DNA of 64,000 bases from Gracilimonas sp. Lineage in GTDB: Bacteria; Bacteroidota; Rhodothermia; Balneolales; Balneolaceae. Positions within the stretch are counted from its first letter, which is position 1. The number at the start of each line of letters is the position of its first letter. This document shows positions 17,601 to 24,837 of this stretch, piece by piece. A model generated the notes under the pieces. The model was not told the origin of the DNA and searched no databases. It was given only the letters and a program-made list of their open reading frames with translations. The position numbers were made by a program, and so were the translations under genes. Location: the NCBI RefSeq assembly GCF_017641085.1, contig NZ_JAEPPI010000002.1, positions 744,001 to 808,000 of the forward strand, read 5' to 3'.

Positions 17601-17864
17601 AAGAGCTTTGACCTGAAGCAAAATTACCCGAACCCTTTCAACCCAACAACCAACATCACCTTTGATCTGCCACGTGCTGCAGATGTAAGCCTGACGGTGT
17701 ATGACATGCTGGGTAGAAAAGTAGCCACATTGGTGAACGAAAGAATGAATGCGGGTAGTCATACAGCAGCATTTGATGCCTCAAGACTGGCAAGTGGTAT
17801 GTATATCTACCGCATCGAAGCCGGTTCTTTCGAAAGCATTAAGAAAATGATGCTGATCAAGTAA
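14652..17864 (+). CDS. Lamin-tail-domain secreted protein with T9SS sorting domain
   Basis: The protein has 1070 residues. A signal peptide (to about residue 29, AYAQS) leads into a lamin-tail domain: LFFSEYIEGSSNNKAWEIYN and the following strands (about 30-200). OB-fold-like regions at about 215-350 and 620-800 (SISVLQETGDGQPG, FITIQDAAAAWSGIYVEE) and Ig-like repeats follow. The C-terminal type A sorting domain has KQNYPNPFNPTTN and a final MMLIK. The lamin-tail plus OB layout is the one seen in secreted nucleases of the YhcR/ExeM kind, but no nuclease domain is visible. GAGGATC precedes the ATG. It probably binds a polymer at the cell surface. Confidence 0.82.
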   Translation: MINATKIGVKGAALFVLTFLFSYGAAYAQSNLFFSEYIEGSSNNKAWEIYNPNSTPVNLDNYQIAQSSNGDGWEFYHTFPNGASIPGYGTYVITTDQVSSSLFNADFADEVLGWPSVTHHNGNDARALIHISGTDTTFLDVFGDPNSDADWAVGDSAEATKDHTLVRKPNVSTGNTTALGSFGTDDASSEWIVYPQNDFGGLGAHREYGTPITIRDLNTYQNVPEFSEAAIEDHPLADSTVTLTVVITSYPKSSGLSNPDDTNDDGTIDEISRIHVFVTDTNAASMGRQGMSIQLVESDYSLLDGFTRGDVVTLDAVLGFFGGTSQVAVESVNRLGNVNQEFPEYASLLDPWEVDLTDINSFEDGELSMNFQNYNVYNGAYVKINSATVSNVAQGNRVDWAINKDGSRIYVYDTSLRYRNDHAIGAEGYLPSYNARRIDPNQDGPFEAPASGANVDISGFVNYVGDDPDGLVPSGNGAFSINPFEDGVVWLNGVRNVDGQDGFEWPNDLVVNGLPPVISNVSLSDSTITSSDAVTVTASAEAVDGATLTGVSLIYTSPDTTDTLTMSNTSGNEFSATLPTFDNFTPVSFYIEASDDNGLTGRAPFSGGFSFFVADDPISSISVLQETGDGQPGSSPLLGAGAIPVNITATVVSSAGESGFITIQDAAAAWSGIYVEEDSETESLNIGDEINVTELTISEEFGVTFATLDEFTVASSGNSVASLAVELITQDITGSTTAYEEYEGVYLKFNDVKVTTNQADGSSDFGEWEFGSTQGGGAADTLEAGDGLRVDDAFTINYGSDLNDHVKVGAQMQSLSGVLYYSFGNPKMILRTLDDVVADDWTLPDTGFDLETPADEATVEVTGDITVEWEATSDFDGNDITYEWVLYSADTANVVASVPSNDDSTASAVTLTYETVDGLLASAGLEVGDSEDFVWTVRVSDGVDTVAAAEDYDVETNTFSTLYYSLTLQRAMETSGEVETGLPKSFDLKQNYPNPFNPTTNITFDLPRAADVSLTVYDMLGRKVATLVNERMNAGSHTAAFDASRLASGMYIYRIEAGSFESIKKMMLIK

Positions 17865-17880
17865 CAAATTAGATTTTCCT

Positions 17881-17918
17881 GGAATGAGGATGGAATACTC
17901 CTCATTCCTATTTTTTTA
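17881..17918 (+). terminator. Rho-independent terminator or attenuator inside the surface operon
   Basis: A perfect 10-bp stem (ggaatgagga 17881-17890, tcctcattcc 17899-17908) is followed by ta and seven T. It lies between the second cargo gene and the lipoprotein gene starting at 17936, so it either ends the cargo transcript or reduces read-through. Confidence 0.85.
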
Positions 17919-17935
17919 AAAACTAAATAGTTCAG

Positions 17936-19459
17936 ATGTACAAGTCCTTCATTTTAATTTTAGCGGTATTGTCAGCCGGCCTTTTTATTTCGGGCTGTGA
18001 TGCTGGTTTATCCGGTACGGCTTCAGAAAATCAGCCTCCTTCAACTAATTTAACGGTTGAGAGAATTAACAGGGGAGATGATTTCAGGTTATCCAGCCAG
18101 ATTAACATTTCCTGGTGGGGCAACGACCCTGACGGGTATGTTGTAGGCTATGAGTATGCCATAAACGATACCAGCGAAGGAGCCTGGACTTTTACGGAGC
18201 GATCCGACAGTACCTTTATATTGCCGATTACTGAAGGTCAAAGTGTTGATGATGTTCTTTTCAAAGTAAGGGCTGTTGATAATGAAGGCGCAAAAGATCC
18301 CGTGGGCGCACGTCTGGTTTACCCAATAGTCAATTCTGACCCTACAGTTTCATTTTCTGAAACGGAAACTCCGCCTGATACACTGTTTTCAATAAGCAGT
18401 TTTGGCTGGAGATTCAATGATCCGGACGGACTATTAAACATTCGCAGCACTGAAATTGCGATTAATGACACCATAAACGGGTGGACAGAAATACCGGTTT
18501 CATCAGAAAATGAAGGGCGAATATTTATATCACTCGAAGTGGATAATAGCAGCACAGGTACAAAAACAGCTGATGTGTTTCTGGGTAGATCATATAATCG
18601 AGGAGTTGATGAATCCGGCGATCCTATCCAAATAGCAGGTGTTGAGGTGGGAGCTACTAATACAGCTTACGTTCGCTCCATTGACGCAGCAGGTGCTGTA
18701 AGCCAGTTAGATAGTGTGAGTTGGTACATTAAACCCCAACGATCAAAAGTGCTATTTTTAAATGATATTGGCTCAAACAATTCTCTGGAAAAACAAAATG
18801 AGCACCTTTCATACCTTAATAGCTATGGTATTGAGCCGGATCAGTGGCTGATTAATACCGGGACTCCTTCATTAGGTACTATAGAGCTTTCAGATCAATT
18901 TCCTGCGGTAGTGGATCCAACACTACAGAAAACGCTTGCAAAGTGGGATCATATTTATTGGGTATCCAATGATATAGACAGAAACATCGTACATGCATTG
19001 GAAATTACCAGAGAGTTCTTCGAGCAGGGCGGAAACATGTTTGTCACTATTCCTATGAAGGAAATTGGCCAGGATGACGATGTATTTAATTTCATACCGG
19101 TAGATTCCATCGGGGATTATAGTTCTGCCAGTTCAAGAAGTACTAATTTTATCATCAATAACAATACAGAGGTTCCCAGCCTGACCGGCGGGCCGTCACT
19201 TCTTACGGAAAGAACTCAAACGAGTATCTTTCCACTAAAACCAATACCCGGAGCTACCCTTCTATACCAGACTGATTTTCAAACAACAACGTTGACCGGT
19301 AGAATTGAGGATTATACTGAGTTCGAAGGGGTAGGTATTGAAAATCCGGAGGGCAACGTAATCTATTTTGGTATGGATCTAACGTTGTTAAATGGCAACA
19401 ATAATTTGGCCGATTTTATTGAATATATCTGTATCCAAAGACTGGGTTTCAGCAACTGA
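17936..19459 (+). CDS. Outer-membrane lipoprotein with Ig/FN3-like region
   Basis: This 507-residue lipoprotein has a lipobox LFISGC, with the Cys at residue 21. The first half contains fibronectin-like strands (ISWWGNDPDGYVVGYEYAIND and a second similar unit with GWRFNDPDGLLNIRSTEIAIND). The second half resembles an alpha/beta domain with KVLFLNDIGSNN and DHIYWVSNDIDRN, then a GGNMFVTIP turn, as in glutamine-amidotransferase-like or DUF4350-like folds. No enzyme motif is certain. It is not SusD-like, although it lies 7 bp before a TonB-dependent receptor gene. The position suggests a surface partner of that receptor. Confidence 0.8.
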   Translation: MYKSFILILAVLSAGLFISGCDAGLSGTASENQPPSTNLTVERINRGDDFRLSSQINISWWGNDPDGYVVGYEYAINDTSEGAWTFTERSDSTFILPITEGQSVDDVLFKVRAVDNEGAKDPVGARLVYPIVNSDPTVSFSETETPPDTLFSISSFGWRFNDPDGLLNIRSTEIAINDTINGWTEIPVSSENEGRIFISLEVDNSSTGTKTADVFLGRSYNRGVDESGDPIQIAGVEVGATNTAYVRSIDAAGAVSQLDSVSWYIKPQRSKVLFLNDIGSNNSLEKQNEHLSYLNSYGIEPDQWLINTGTPSLGTIELSDQFPAVVDPTLQKTLAKWDHIYWVSNDIDRNIVHALEITREFFEQGGNMFVTIPMKEIGQDDDVFNFIPVDSIGDYSSASSRSTNFIINNNTEVPSLTGGPSLLTERTQTSIFPLKPIPGATLLYQTDFQTTTLTGRIEDYTEFEGVGIENPEGNVIYFGMDLTLLNGNNNLADFIEYICIQRLGFSN

Positions 19460-19466
19460 GGTTATT

Positions 19467-22421
19467 ATGAAAAGATTTAATCTGATTTTATTACTGTTTA
19501 CGCTTTTGGGAACGGCTTCGGTGTGGGCTCAAAACACAGGATCTATTTCCGGAACCATTACAGCTGATGAAACTGAAGAGCTGCTTATTGGGGTTAATGT
19601 CCGAATTGTTGGTACTTCTTTCGGTTCGGCTACCAATCTTGATGGGGAATATGTGATACGAAATATCCGCCCCGGTCAATATAACATTGAAATCACCTAT
19701 GTGGGTTTTGAGACCGTTTTGCTTACCGGTATTCAGGTTGAGGCGGGCGAAACTACAGAATTAAACTATGCACTGCGTGAGCAAGTTTTAAGTGCTGAGG
19801 AAGAAGTAATTGTAGTAGGTGAAGCTCCTATTTTTGACGTGGAAAAATCCTCTACTTCATCCACCATTTCCCGATCGGATATTGAGGCCGCTCCCATCCA
19901 AAAAGTGGAGGATGCGGTTGCCTTGCAGTCCGGAGTGGTTAAGGATCCAACCGGACTATACATCAAAGGCGGGCGGGCTTACGAAACCGGCTATGTAGTT
20001 GATGGTGTTTCTGCTCAGGATCCGCTGGCAGGAACCGGATTTGGATTAGACTTGGGTTCCAACTCATTTAGTAATGTGGAAGTGATAACCGGTGGGGTAG
20101 GTGCTGAATACGGTGACGTAACATCCGGTGTGGTATCGGTTCAAACCCGTGATGGTGGCGACCGCTACGAAGGCAGCTTTTCTCATAAACGGGATAACTT
20201 CGGTTCCAACGTGATGTCTCACGAGTCTAACTTTTTTGAAGACGTCTATGAATTGAGTATCGGCGGGCCGGAACCTATCACACAAAAATTATTGCCGCTG
20301 GCAGGCCTCAATATCCCGGGTGATGTGTATTTCTTTGCCACCGGGCAGTTCGCTACATCCGACGGTTATACCAAATTATCTGCAGACCAAATCAGGTCAT
20401 CCATTGTTGACAATGAATTTTGGTCGCCCAGACAAGGGAACCGCTGGAACGGGATGATGAAACTGACCTACAACATCAAGCCGGGGATGCGCCTGCAGGG
20501 TGCTTACCAGCGATCGTTGACTATCAACCAGAATACGCGGATGCTTCAGATTACCGGTGCTGATACCCAGATTCAGCCCGGCTTCCAGTTTGCTTTCTCA
20601 AACGGCTTTCTCGACAACGCAAACACCTACACTCACGACAGCAACCTTTCCTACCTGAAGTGGACACATACCATTTCTCAAACCGCTTTTTATGAAGTGC
20701 AGGCAAGTCGGTTGTTTACCCGCTTAAGGGCAGATGCCAATGGTAGAAACTGGAGACCTGAAAATGTGGATGGGGAATTTGATCCGGGCAGTATCAACAC
20801 CTATCCTGGAGAAGAGTTTCAGGGAACAGACGACTTCACCTATGTGCTTGCCGGTCCGGGTTATATCAATAACGGTGGTATCGCAACATTATGGCACGAT
20901 CACTTTGCAGAAGAACTTACGCTGAAGTCAAGCCTCACCAAGTATTTCAATGAGCGTAATAATCAGCTGGTGTTTGGCTTTGAAATGAAATTCAATGACT
21001 ACCAGTGGATTGACATCACCCGCCCATGGATTGGTGCCCCTATCCGGATTGATGAAAACACGGTTTCAGAAACATTCCGTGTAGGTGAAAGTTTTGATGC
21101 CTGGAGGGTTAAACCGACGAGAGGGGCCTTTTTTATAACAGATAAGATCCGTTATAACGGACTGATTGCAAACATCGGCGGGCGATTTGAGTATTGGTCT
21201 CCCGGCTCATATGTAGATGAAAGGGTGAAAGAGGCGTTGGATCCAAATACCTATTCCACCATCCCCGAATTTATTGCACAGGACTATCTTGATGAGACGA
21301 CCGAGATTTTCGGCAATCGGTATAAGTTCATTTTCCTGCCAAAGGTAAACGTTTCTTTCCCGGTGAGAGAGAACCAGGTGTTGTTCTTTAACTATGGTCA
21401 TTCGGCACGTATTCCTCACCCACGATTTGTGTATGCCGGGCTCGATCCTTTTTACCAGGATCAGTCAGATCTACCCAACCTTGGTAACCCGAACTTAGAC
21501 CGTGAAATTGATATCTCGTATGAAATCGGTCTTCGGAATCAGATTACAGCAAATGATGCCTTAAATGTATCGGCCTTTTGGAGAGATAAATATGATTTTG
21601 TGACTTCCGAGCTAATCACCGTACCGGATATTGATGGCCGACCAACCACCAAGGCATTTCGAATTAACGGTGACTATGCCCGGTCCCGTGGGGTTGAGGT
21701 GAGTTACATCAAACGGTATAAGGACTTGCTGCAGGGTCAGGTTTCATTCACCTATTCCCGTGCCGAAGGTTTGAGTTCAACCAACGATGATAATCTGAAC
21801 GCCATCAATGCCCGCCAAAATGTGGGTAATAATATTGAGACCCCGCTGGCCTGGGATCGCCCGTTCGATATAAAAGGAAATATCCGTTTTACTTACGACC
21901 GGGATGAACCCCTGTTTGATTTAAATCCACTGAATCAGTTTCAGATGTTTTTGTCTGCCGTGTGGAGAAGTGGTCAGCGTTATACACCCTATGAATTTGT
22001 AGGCTTCGAAAGAAATCCGGTAACCGGTGTTCGCGACTGGCGTCCTATTTACGAGCGATTGGACGATCCTGCTCAACGATACAGTGAAGTAGGTCCGGCC
22101 TGGTTTTACATGGATTTCAACATTAGAAAGTGGTTTGAGGTGAACGACACCCGGATCGCGGCTTTCCTCGAAATCACAAATATTTTAAATAATCAAAGCT
22201 CAGTAATTATTAACCCGGTAACCGGCAAAGGATACAAAAATTACCCTTCCGATCAGTCTTCTTTAATTGCTCTGAGAGATAACAGAAGTTACGATGTGCC
22301 CAATAATGTAAGAGACCCGCGTTACCTGGATCCTACCGACAATAACCTGCCGGCTTATGAAAATCCGGCGAATTACCTGGAACAGAGACACATCGTATTT
22401 GGAGTATCTATAAACTTTTAA
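19467..22421 (+). CDS. TonB-dependent receptor with carboxypeptidase-like N-terminal domain
   Basis: This outer-membrane active transporter is 984 residues from ATG 19467. That start begins the signal peptide (KRFNLILLLFTLLG, ending WAQ) and has GAGG upstream; the frame is open from 19392. The carboxypeptidase regulatory-like domain (about 25-105: GSISGTITADETEELL, LDGEYVIRNIRPGQYNI) comes first. The plug domain follows (SDIEAAPIQKVEDAVALQSG, VVDGVSAQDPL, GGVGAEYGDVTSGVV), then a 22-strand barrel ending VFGVSINF with a terminal Phe. The usual SusD lipoprotein is absent; a PorV-like gene follows after 2 bp. The ligand is unknown. Confidence 0.92.
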   Translation: MKRFNLILLLFTLLGTASVWAQNTGSISGTITADETEELLIGVNVRIVGTSFGSATNLDGEYVIRNIRPGQYNIEITYVGFETVLLTGIQVEAGETTELNYALREQVLSAEEEVIVVGEAPIFDVEKSSTSSTISRSDIEAAPIQKVEDAVALQSGVVKDPTGLYIKGGRAYETGYVVDGVSAQDPLAGTGFGLDLGSNSFSNVEVITGGVGAEYGDVTSGVVSVQTRDGGDRYEGSFSHKRDNFGSNVMSHESNFFEDVYELSIGGPEPITQKLLPLAGLNIPGDVYFFATGQFATSDGYTKLSADQIRSSIVDNEFWSPRQGNRWNGMMKLTYNIKPGMRLQGAYQRSLTINQNTRMLQITGADTQIQPGFQFAFSNGFLDNANTYTHDSNLSYLKWTHTISQTAFYEVQASRLFTRLRADANGRNWRPENVDGEFDPGSINTYPGEEFQGTDDFTYVLAGPGYINNGGIATLWHDHFAEELTLKSSLTKYFNERNNQLVFGFEMKFNDYQWIDITRPWIGAPIRIDENTVSETFRVGESFDAWRVKPTRGAFFITDKIRYNGLIANIGGRFEYWSPGSYVDERVKEALDPNTYSTIPEFIAQDYLDETTEIFGNRYKFIFLPKVNVSFPVRENQVLFFNYGHSARIPHPRFVYAGLDPFYQDQSDLPNLGNPNLDREIDISYEIGLRNQITANDALNVSAFWRDKYDFVTSELITVPDIDGRPTTKAFRINGDYARSRGVEVSYIKRYKDLLQGQVSFTYSRAEGLSSTNDDNLNAINARQNVGNNIETPLAWDRPFDIKGNIRFTYDRDEPLFDLNPLNQFQMFLSAVWRSGQRYTPYEFVGFERNPVTGVRDWRPIYERLDDPAQRYSEVGPAWFYMDFNIRKWFEVNDTRIAAFLEITNILNNQSSVIINPVTGKGYKNYPSDQSSLIALRDNRSYDVPNNVRDPRYLDPTDNNLPAYENPANYLEQRHIVFGVSINF

Positions 22422-22423
22422 TT

Positions 22424-23428
22424 ATGAAATTCATTAAAGCATTGATAAAAAGTTGTTTGTTGTTTCTTATCGGAGGGTTGCTTTACAGCCAAAGTGCCTA
22501 TGCCCAAACCAGCTATGGTGATGACCGGGCAGGGACGGAAGGCTTTCAGTTTGCCAAGATTTCCATAGATGCCCGAAGTGCGGCAATGGGTAATTCAAAT
22601 ATGGCCGATGCCATTGATGGATCAAGCCTGTATTGGAATCCGGCCAATGCATCGGTACTCGGCAGTTCCAATGTGATGCTGAATCACACCCAATATGTTG
22701 CCGATATCAACCTTGAGTATTTGAGCTATATCCACAAACTCGGACGTTTTGCCATTGGTGGCAGTATCCAATACCTGAATTCCGGGGAGATAAATGAGAC
22801 TACCGAATTTGAACCCCTGGGAACCGGCCGAACCTTTAGTACGCACCACATTTCCGCGGGGCTGACCGGTTCGCACCAGATTACGGATCTTTTCAGTTAT
22901 GGAATTACCCTGAGATACCTGTCCGAAAATTATATCGACATTACCTATCAAACAGGAGCCATTGACTTTGGTTTTCTCTACTATGTGGGCGATACCGGTC
23001 TCAGGTTTGGAGTGAGTTTGAATAACTTTGGTTTTGAAGCTGCTCCTTCAGGTACTGCTGAATATGAAACCCTCGATGGTATGGTGGAGCAAGAGCCAAC
23101 CAGCGATTTATCACTGCCAACAAGGTTCAATATCGCGGCAGCTTATAATGTCATCGAAAATGAAAATCACGAGCTTCTGGTAACGGCGCAGATCACTAAT
23201 CCAAGTGATAACTCTGAGCAGTTGAATATGGGTGTTGAGTATGGTTTTATCGGCCAGTTTTTTGTGAGAAGCGGATACGAATTCGGTGTTGAAGAAAGAG
23301 TTTGGCCAAGCTTCGGGGCGGGCGTTCAGGTCCCATTTATGGAAAAAGTATTAAAAGCAGATTACGGATACACCGTGTTTGAACGTTTAGGTGGAATTCA
23401 CAGAATTGGTTTAAGTGTAGCGCTATGA
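22424..23428 (+). CDS. PorV/PorQ family outer-membrane protein
   Basis: This 334-residue outer-membrane barrel of the PorV/PorQ (UPF0164/FadL-like) family has a signal peptide ending SAYAQT. The diagnostic N-terminal block IDARSAAMGNSNMADAIDGS then SLYWNPA is present, and it ends LSVAL. PorV is the T9SS component that carries cargo from the translocon to the attachment complex. Several paralogues usually exist in one genome. This copy is embedded in an operon with two T9SS cargo genes and a TonB-dependent receptor, suggesting a dedicated shuttle or receptor partner. Its stop overlaps the next start by 4 bases. Confidence 0.88.
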   Translation: MKFIKALIKSCLLFLIGGLLYSQSAYAQTSYGDDRAGTEGFQFAKISIDARSAAMGNSNMADAIDGSSLYWNPANASVLGSSNVMLNHTQYVADINLEYLSYIHKLGRFAIGGSIQYLNSGEINETTEFEPLGTGRTFSTHHISAGLTGSHQITDLFSYGITLRYLSENYIDITYQTGAIDFGFLYYVGDTGLRFGVSLNNFGFEAAPSGTAEYETLDGMVEQEPTSDLSLPTRFNIAAAYNVIENENHELLVTAQITNPSDNSEQLNMGVEYGFIGQFFVRSGYEFGVEERVWPSFGAGVQVPFMEKVLKADYGYTVFERLGGIHRIGLSVAL

Positions 23429-24720
23429 AACAAGCAGTAAACAGAATTTTTATTGGTTCATTAATCCTGACAGCAGGTTTTCTGTATGGATGTGACAACA
23501 TTTTTGGAGCCAAGGATAACGACACAACAGATGAAATTTTCGAAGAGGGGAGTATTGACCCAACATTGGAAACCGTAGAAGGATATGCTCCGGTGCTTCC
23601 TTTCTGGGGTGAATTTGATGCTCCAACCGATGTATTCGTTGGCTTTGACCGTTTTGTATATGTAACGGATGCGCAGGGTGTCCACCTGCTGGACCGGGCC
23701 GACCTGAATCCAAGAATCACCATTGAGTTGGACGGAGCCAATGCCGTTACGCAAGACCGTCTTCTAAATATTTATGTATCTGCCCGCATCGATACTGTGA
23801 TCGAATCGGTTGATCCCAACATAACCTGGAACCTGCCGGCGGTTTATAAAATTAAGAACATGAACGGGACCGGACCTCTCACCTATGTGGACACTCTTAT
23901 TTTCCCATTTGATGATGCCAGTTTGAGTACCTCTGCGGCCCAAAATGCCCGCCTCAACCGCGGTTCAAATATCAATTACGAACGCGTTGAAATTACCGGG
24001 GTTTCAGCCATGGCTGATAACTCCATATACATCACACGAAGAGGTCCTTTTAATGAAACAAATCAGGTAGCAGCTCCTGATAATACCGTACTGGAATTCA
24101 GAAGAATTTCGGAAAACGGTGAGTTGACCGGAAAGATGGAAAACGTTCGCCAAATACGGACGCTGAATCCCGTTACGCCATCCTTGAGAAGTGGAATTGG
24201 TTTAAGTTCAGTGGCTACCTTTGTAGCTCCTCCACAGCGCGATACTTTTACAGAAGATCGGAGCTTCCTGATTACCCAGGCCGATCAGACAAAGGATATC
24301 TCTTTTAGAGTTTTATGGATTAATGCTGTTGAAACTCCCGACGGACTTGTATTTCAACAAAACTCACAGCTGCTTGCCCAGGATACTACCCAAGCCGATG
24401 GCTTTCTATATGAGCCGGATAAATTTCAGCAGCCAACCGATGTGGCATTCGGCGGTGATGATGACAGCTACATATTTGTGGTAGATGCTGCCCAGCATAA
24501 ACTATATCAGTTCCAGTCGAATGGTCAAGAAGGAGTGCCTCCACCTCCCGGTGCTGAAAATCAAACCAAACAAGTATTGGTGTCATTTGGTGAGCTTGGT
24601 TCAGGGCCAAAAGAATTTGATTCCCCGAGCGGAGTTGCTTACTTCAACCAGGTAGTATATGTAGCCGACAAAGGCAATAATCGTATCGCACGATATAAGC
24701 TTACTACTGACTTTGAATAG
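23425..24720 (+). CDS. NHL-repeat (beta-propeller) lipoprotein
   Basis: The 431-residue protein has a lipobox LYGC (Cys at about 23). It contains NHL-type beta-propeller blades: FDAPTDVFVGFDRFVYVTDA near the N-terminus, then QQPTDVAFGGDDDSYIFVVD and FDSPSGVAYFNQVVYVADKGNNRIARY near the C-terminus. Such propellers are extracellular binding scaffolds. It is translationally coupled to the PorV-like gene (ATGA overlap) and is the last gene of the six-gene surface operon. It probably sits on the outer membrane as an accessory of the receptor/PorV pair. No catalytic motif is visible. Confidence 0.85.
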   Translation: MKQAVNRIFIGSLILTAGFLYGCDNIFGAKDNDTTDEIFEEGSIDPTLETVEGYAPVLPFWGEFDAPTDVFVGFDRFVYVTDAQGVHLLDRADLNPRITIELDGANAVTQDRLLNIYVSARIDTVIESVDPNITWNLPAVYKIKNMNGTGPLTYVDTLIFPFDDASLSTSAAQNARLNRGSNINYERVEITGVSAMADNSIYITRRGPFNETNQVAAPDNTVLEFRRISENGELTGKMENVRQIRTLNPVTPSLRSGIGLSSVATFVAPPQRDTFTEDRSFLITQADQTKDISFRVLWINAVETPDGLVFQQNSQLLAQDTTQADGFLYEPDKFQQPTDVAFGGDDDSYIFVVDAAQHKLYQFQSNGQEGVPPPPGAENQTKQVLVSFGELGSGPKEFDSPSGVAYFNQVVYVADKGNNRIARYKLTTDFE

Positions 24721-24796
24721 GGCTTAATCCCCGTTCAGTCAAGCTGTTAAGTTATAATAAAACCTGATCGTAACATTATCTTAATCTTATAGTTTT

Positions 24797-24804
24797 TATT
24801 TTTG
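24797..24804 (+). promoter_or_regulatory. Candidate -7 element for the second TonB receptor
   Basis: TATTTTTG matches the Bacteroidota TAnnTTTG -7 consensus exactly and lies 33 bp before ATG 24838. No good TTTG -33 element is seen about 19 bp upstream, so the assignment is tentative. Confidence 0.35.
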
Positions 24805-24837
24805 GGTTCTACTGAAAACCTCAAATAAAACGGACAA

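Noticed and set aside
12495-24720. SusC/SusD polysaccharide utilisation locus
   Set aside because: No SusD-like lipoprotein, glycoside hydrolase, lyase or hybrid regulator is present near the TonB receptors.
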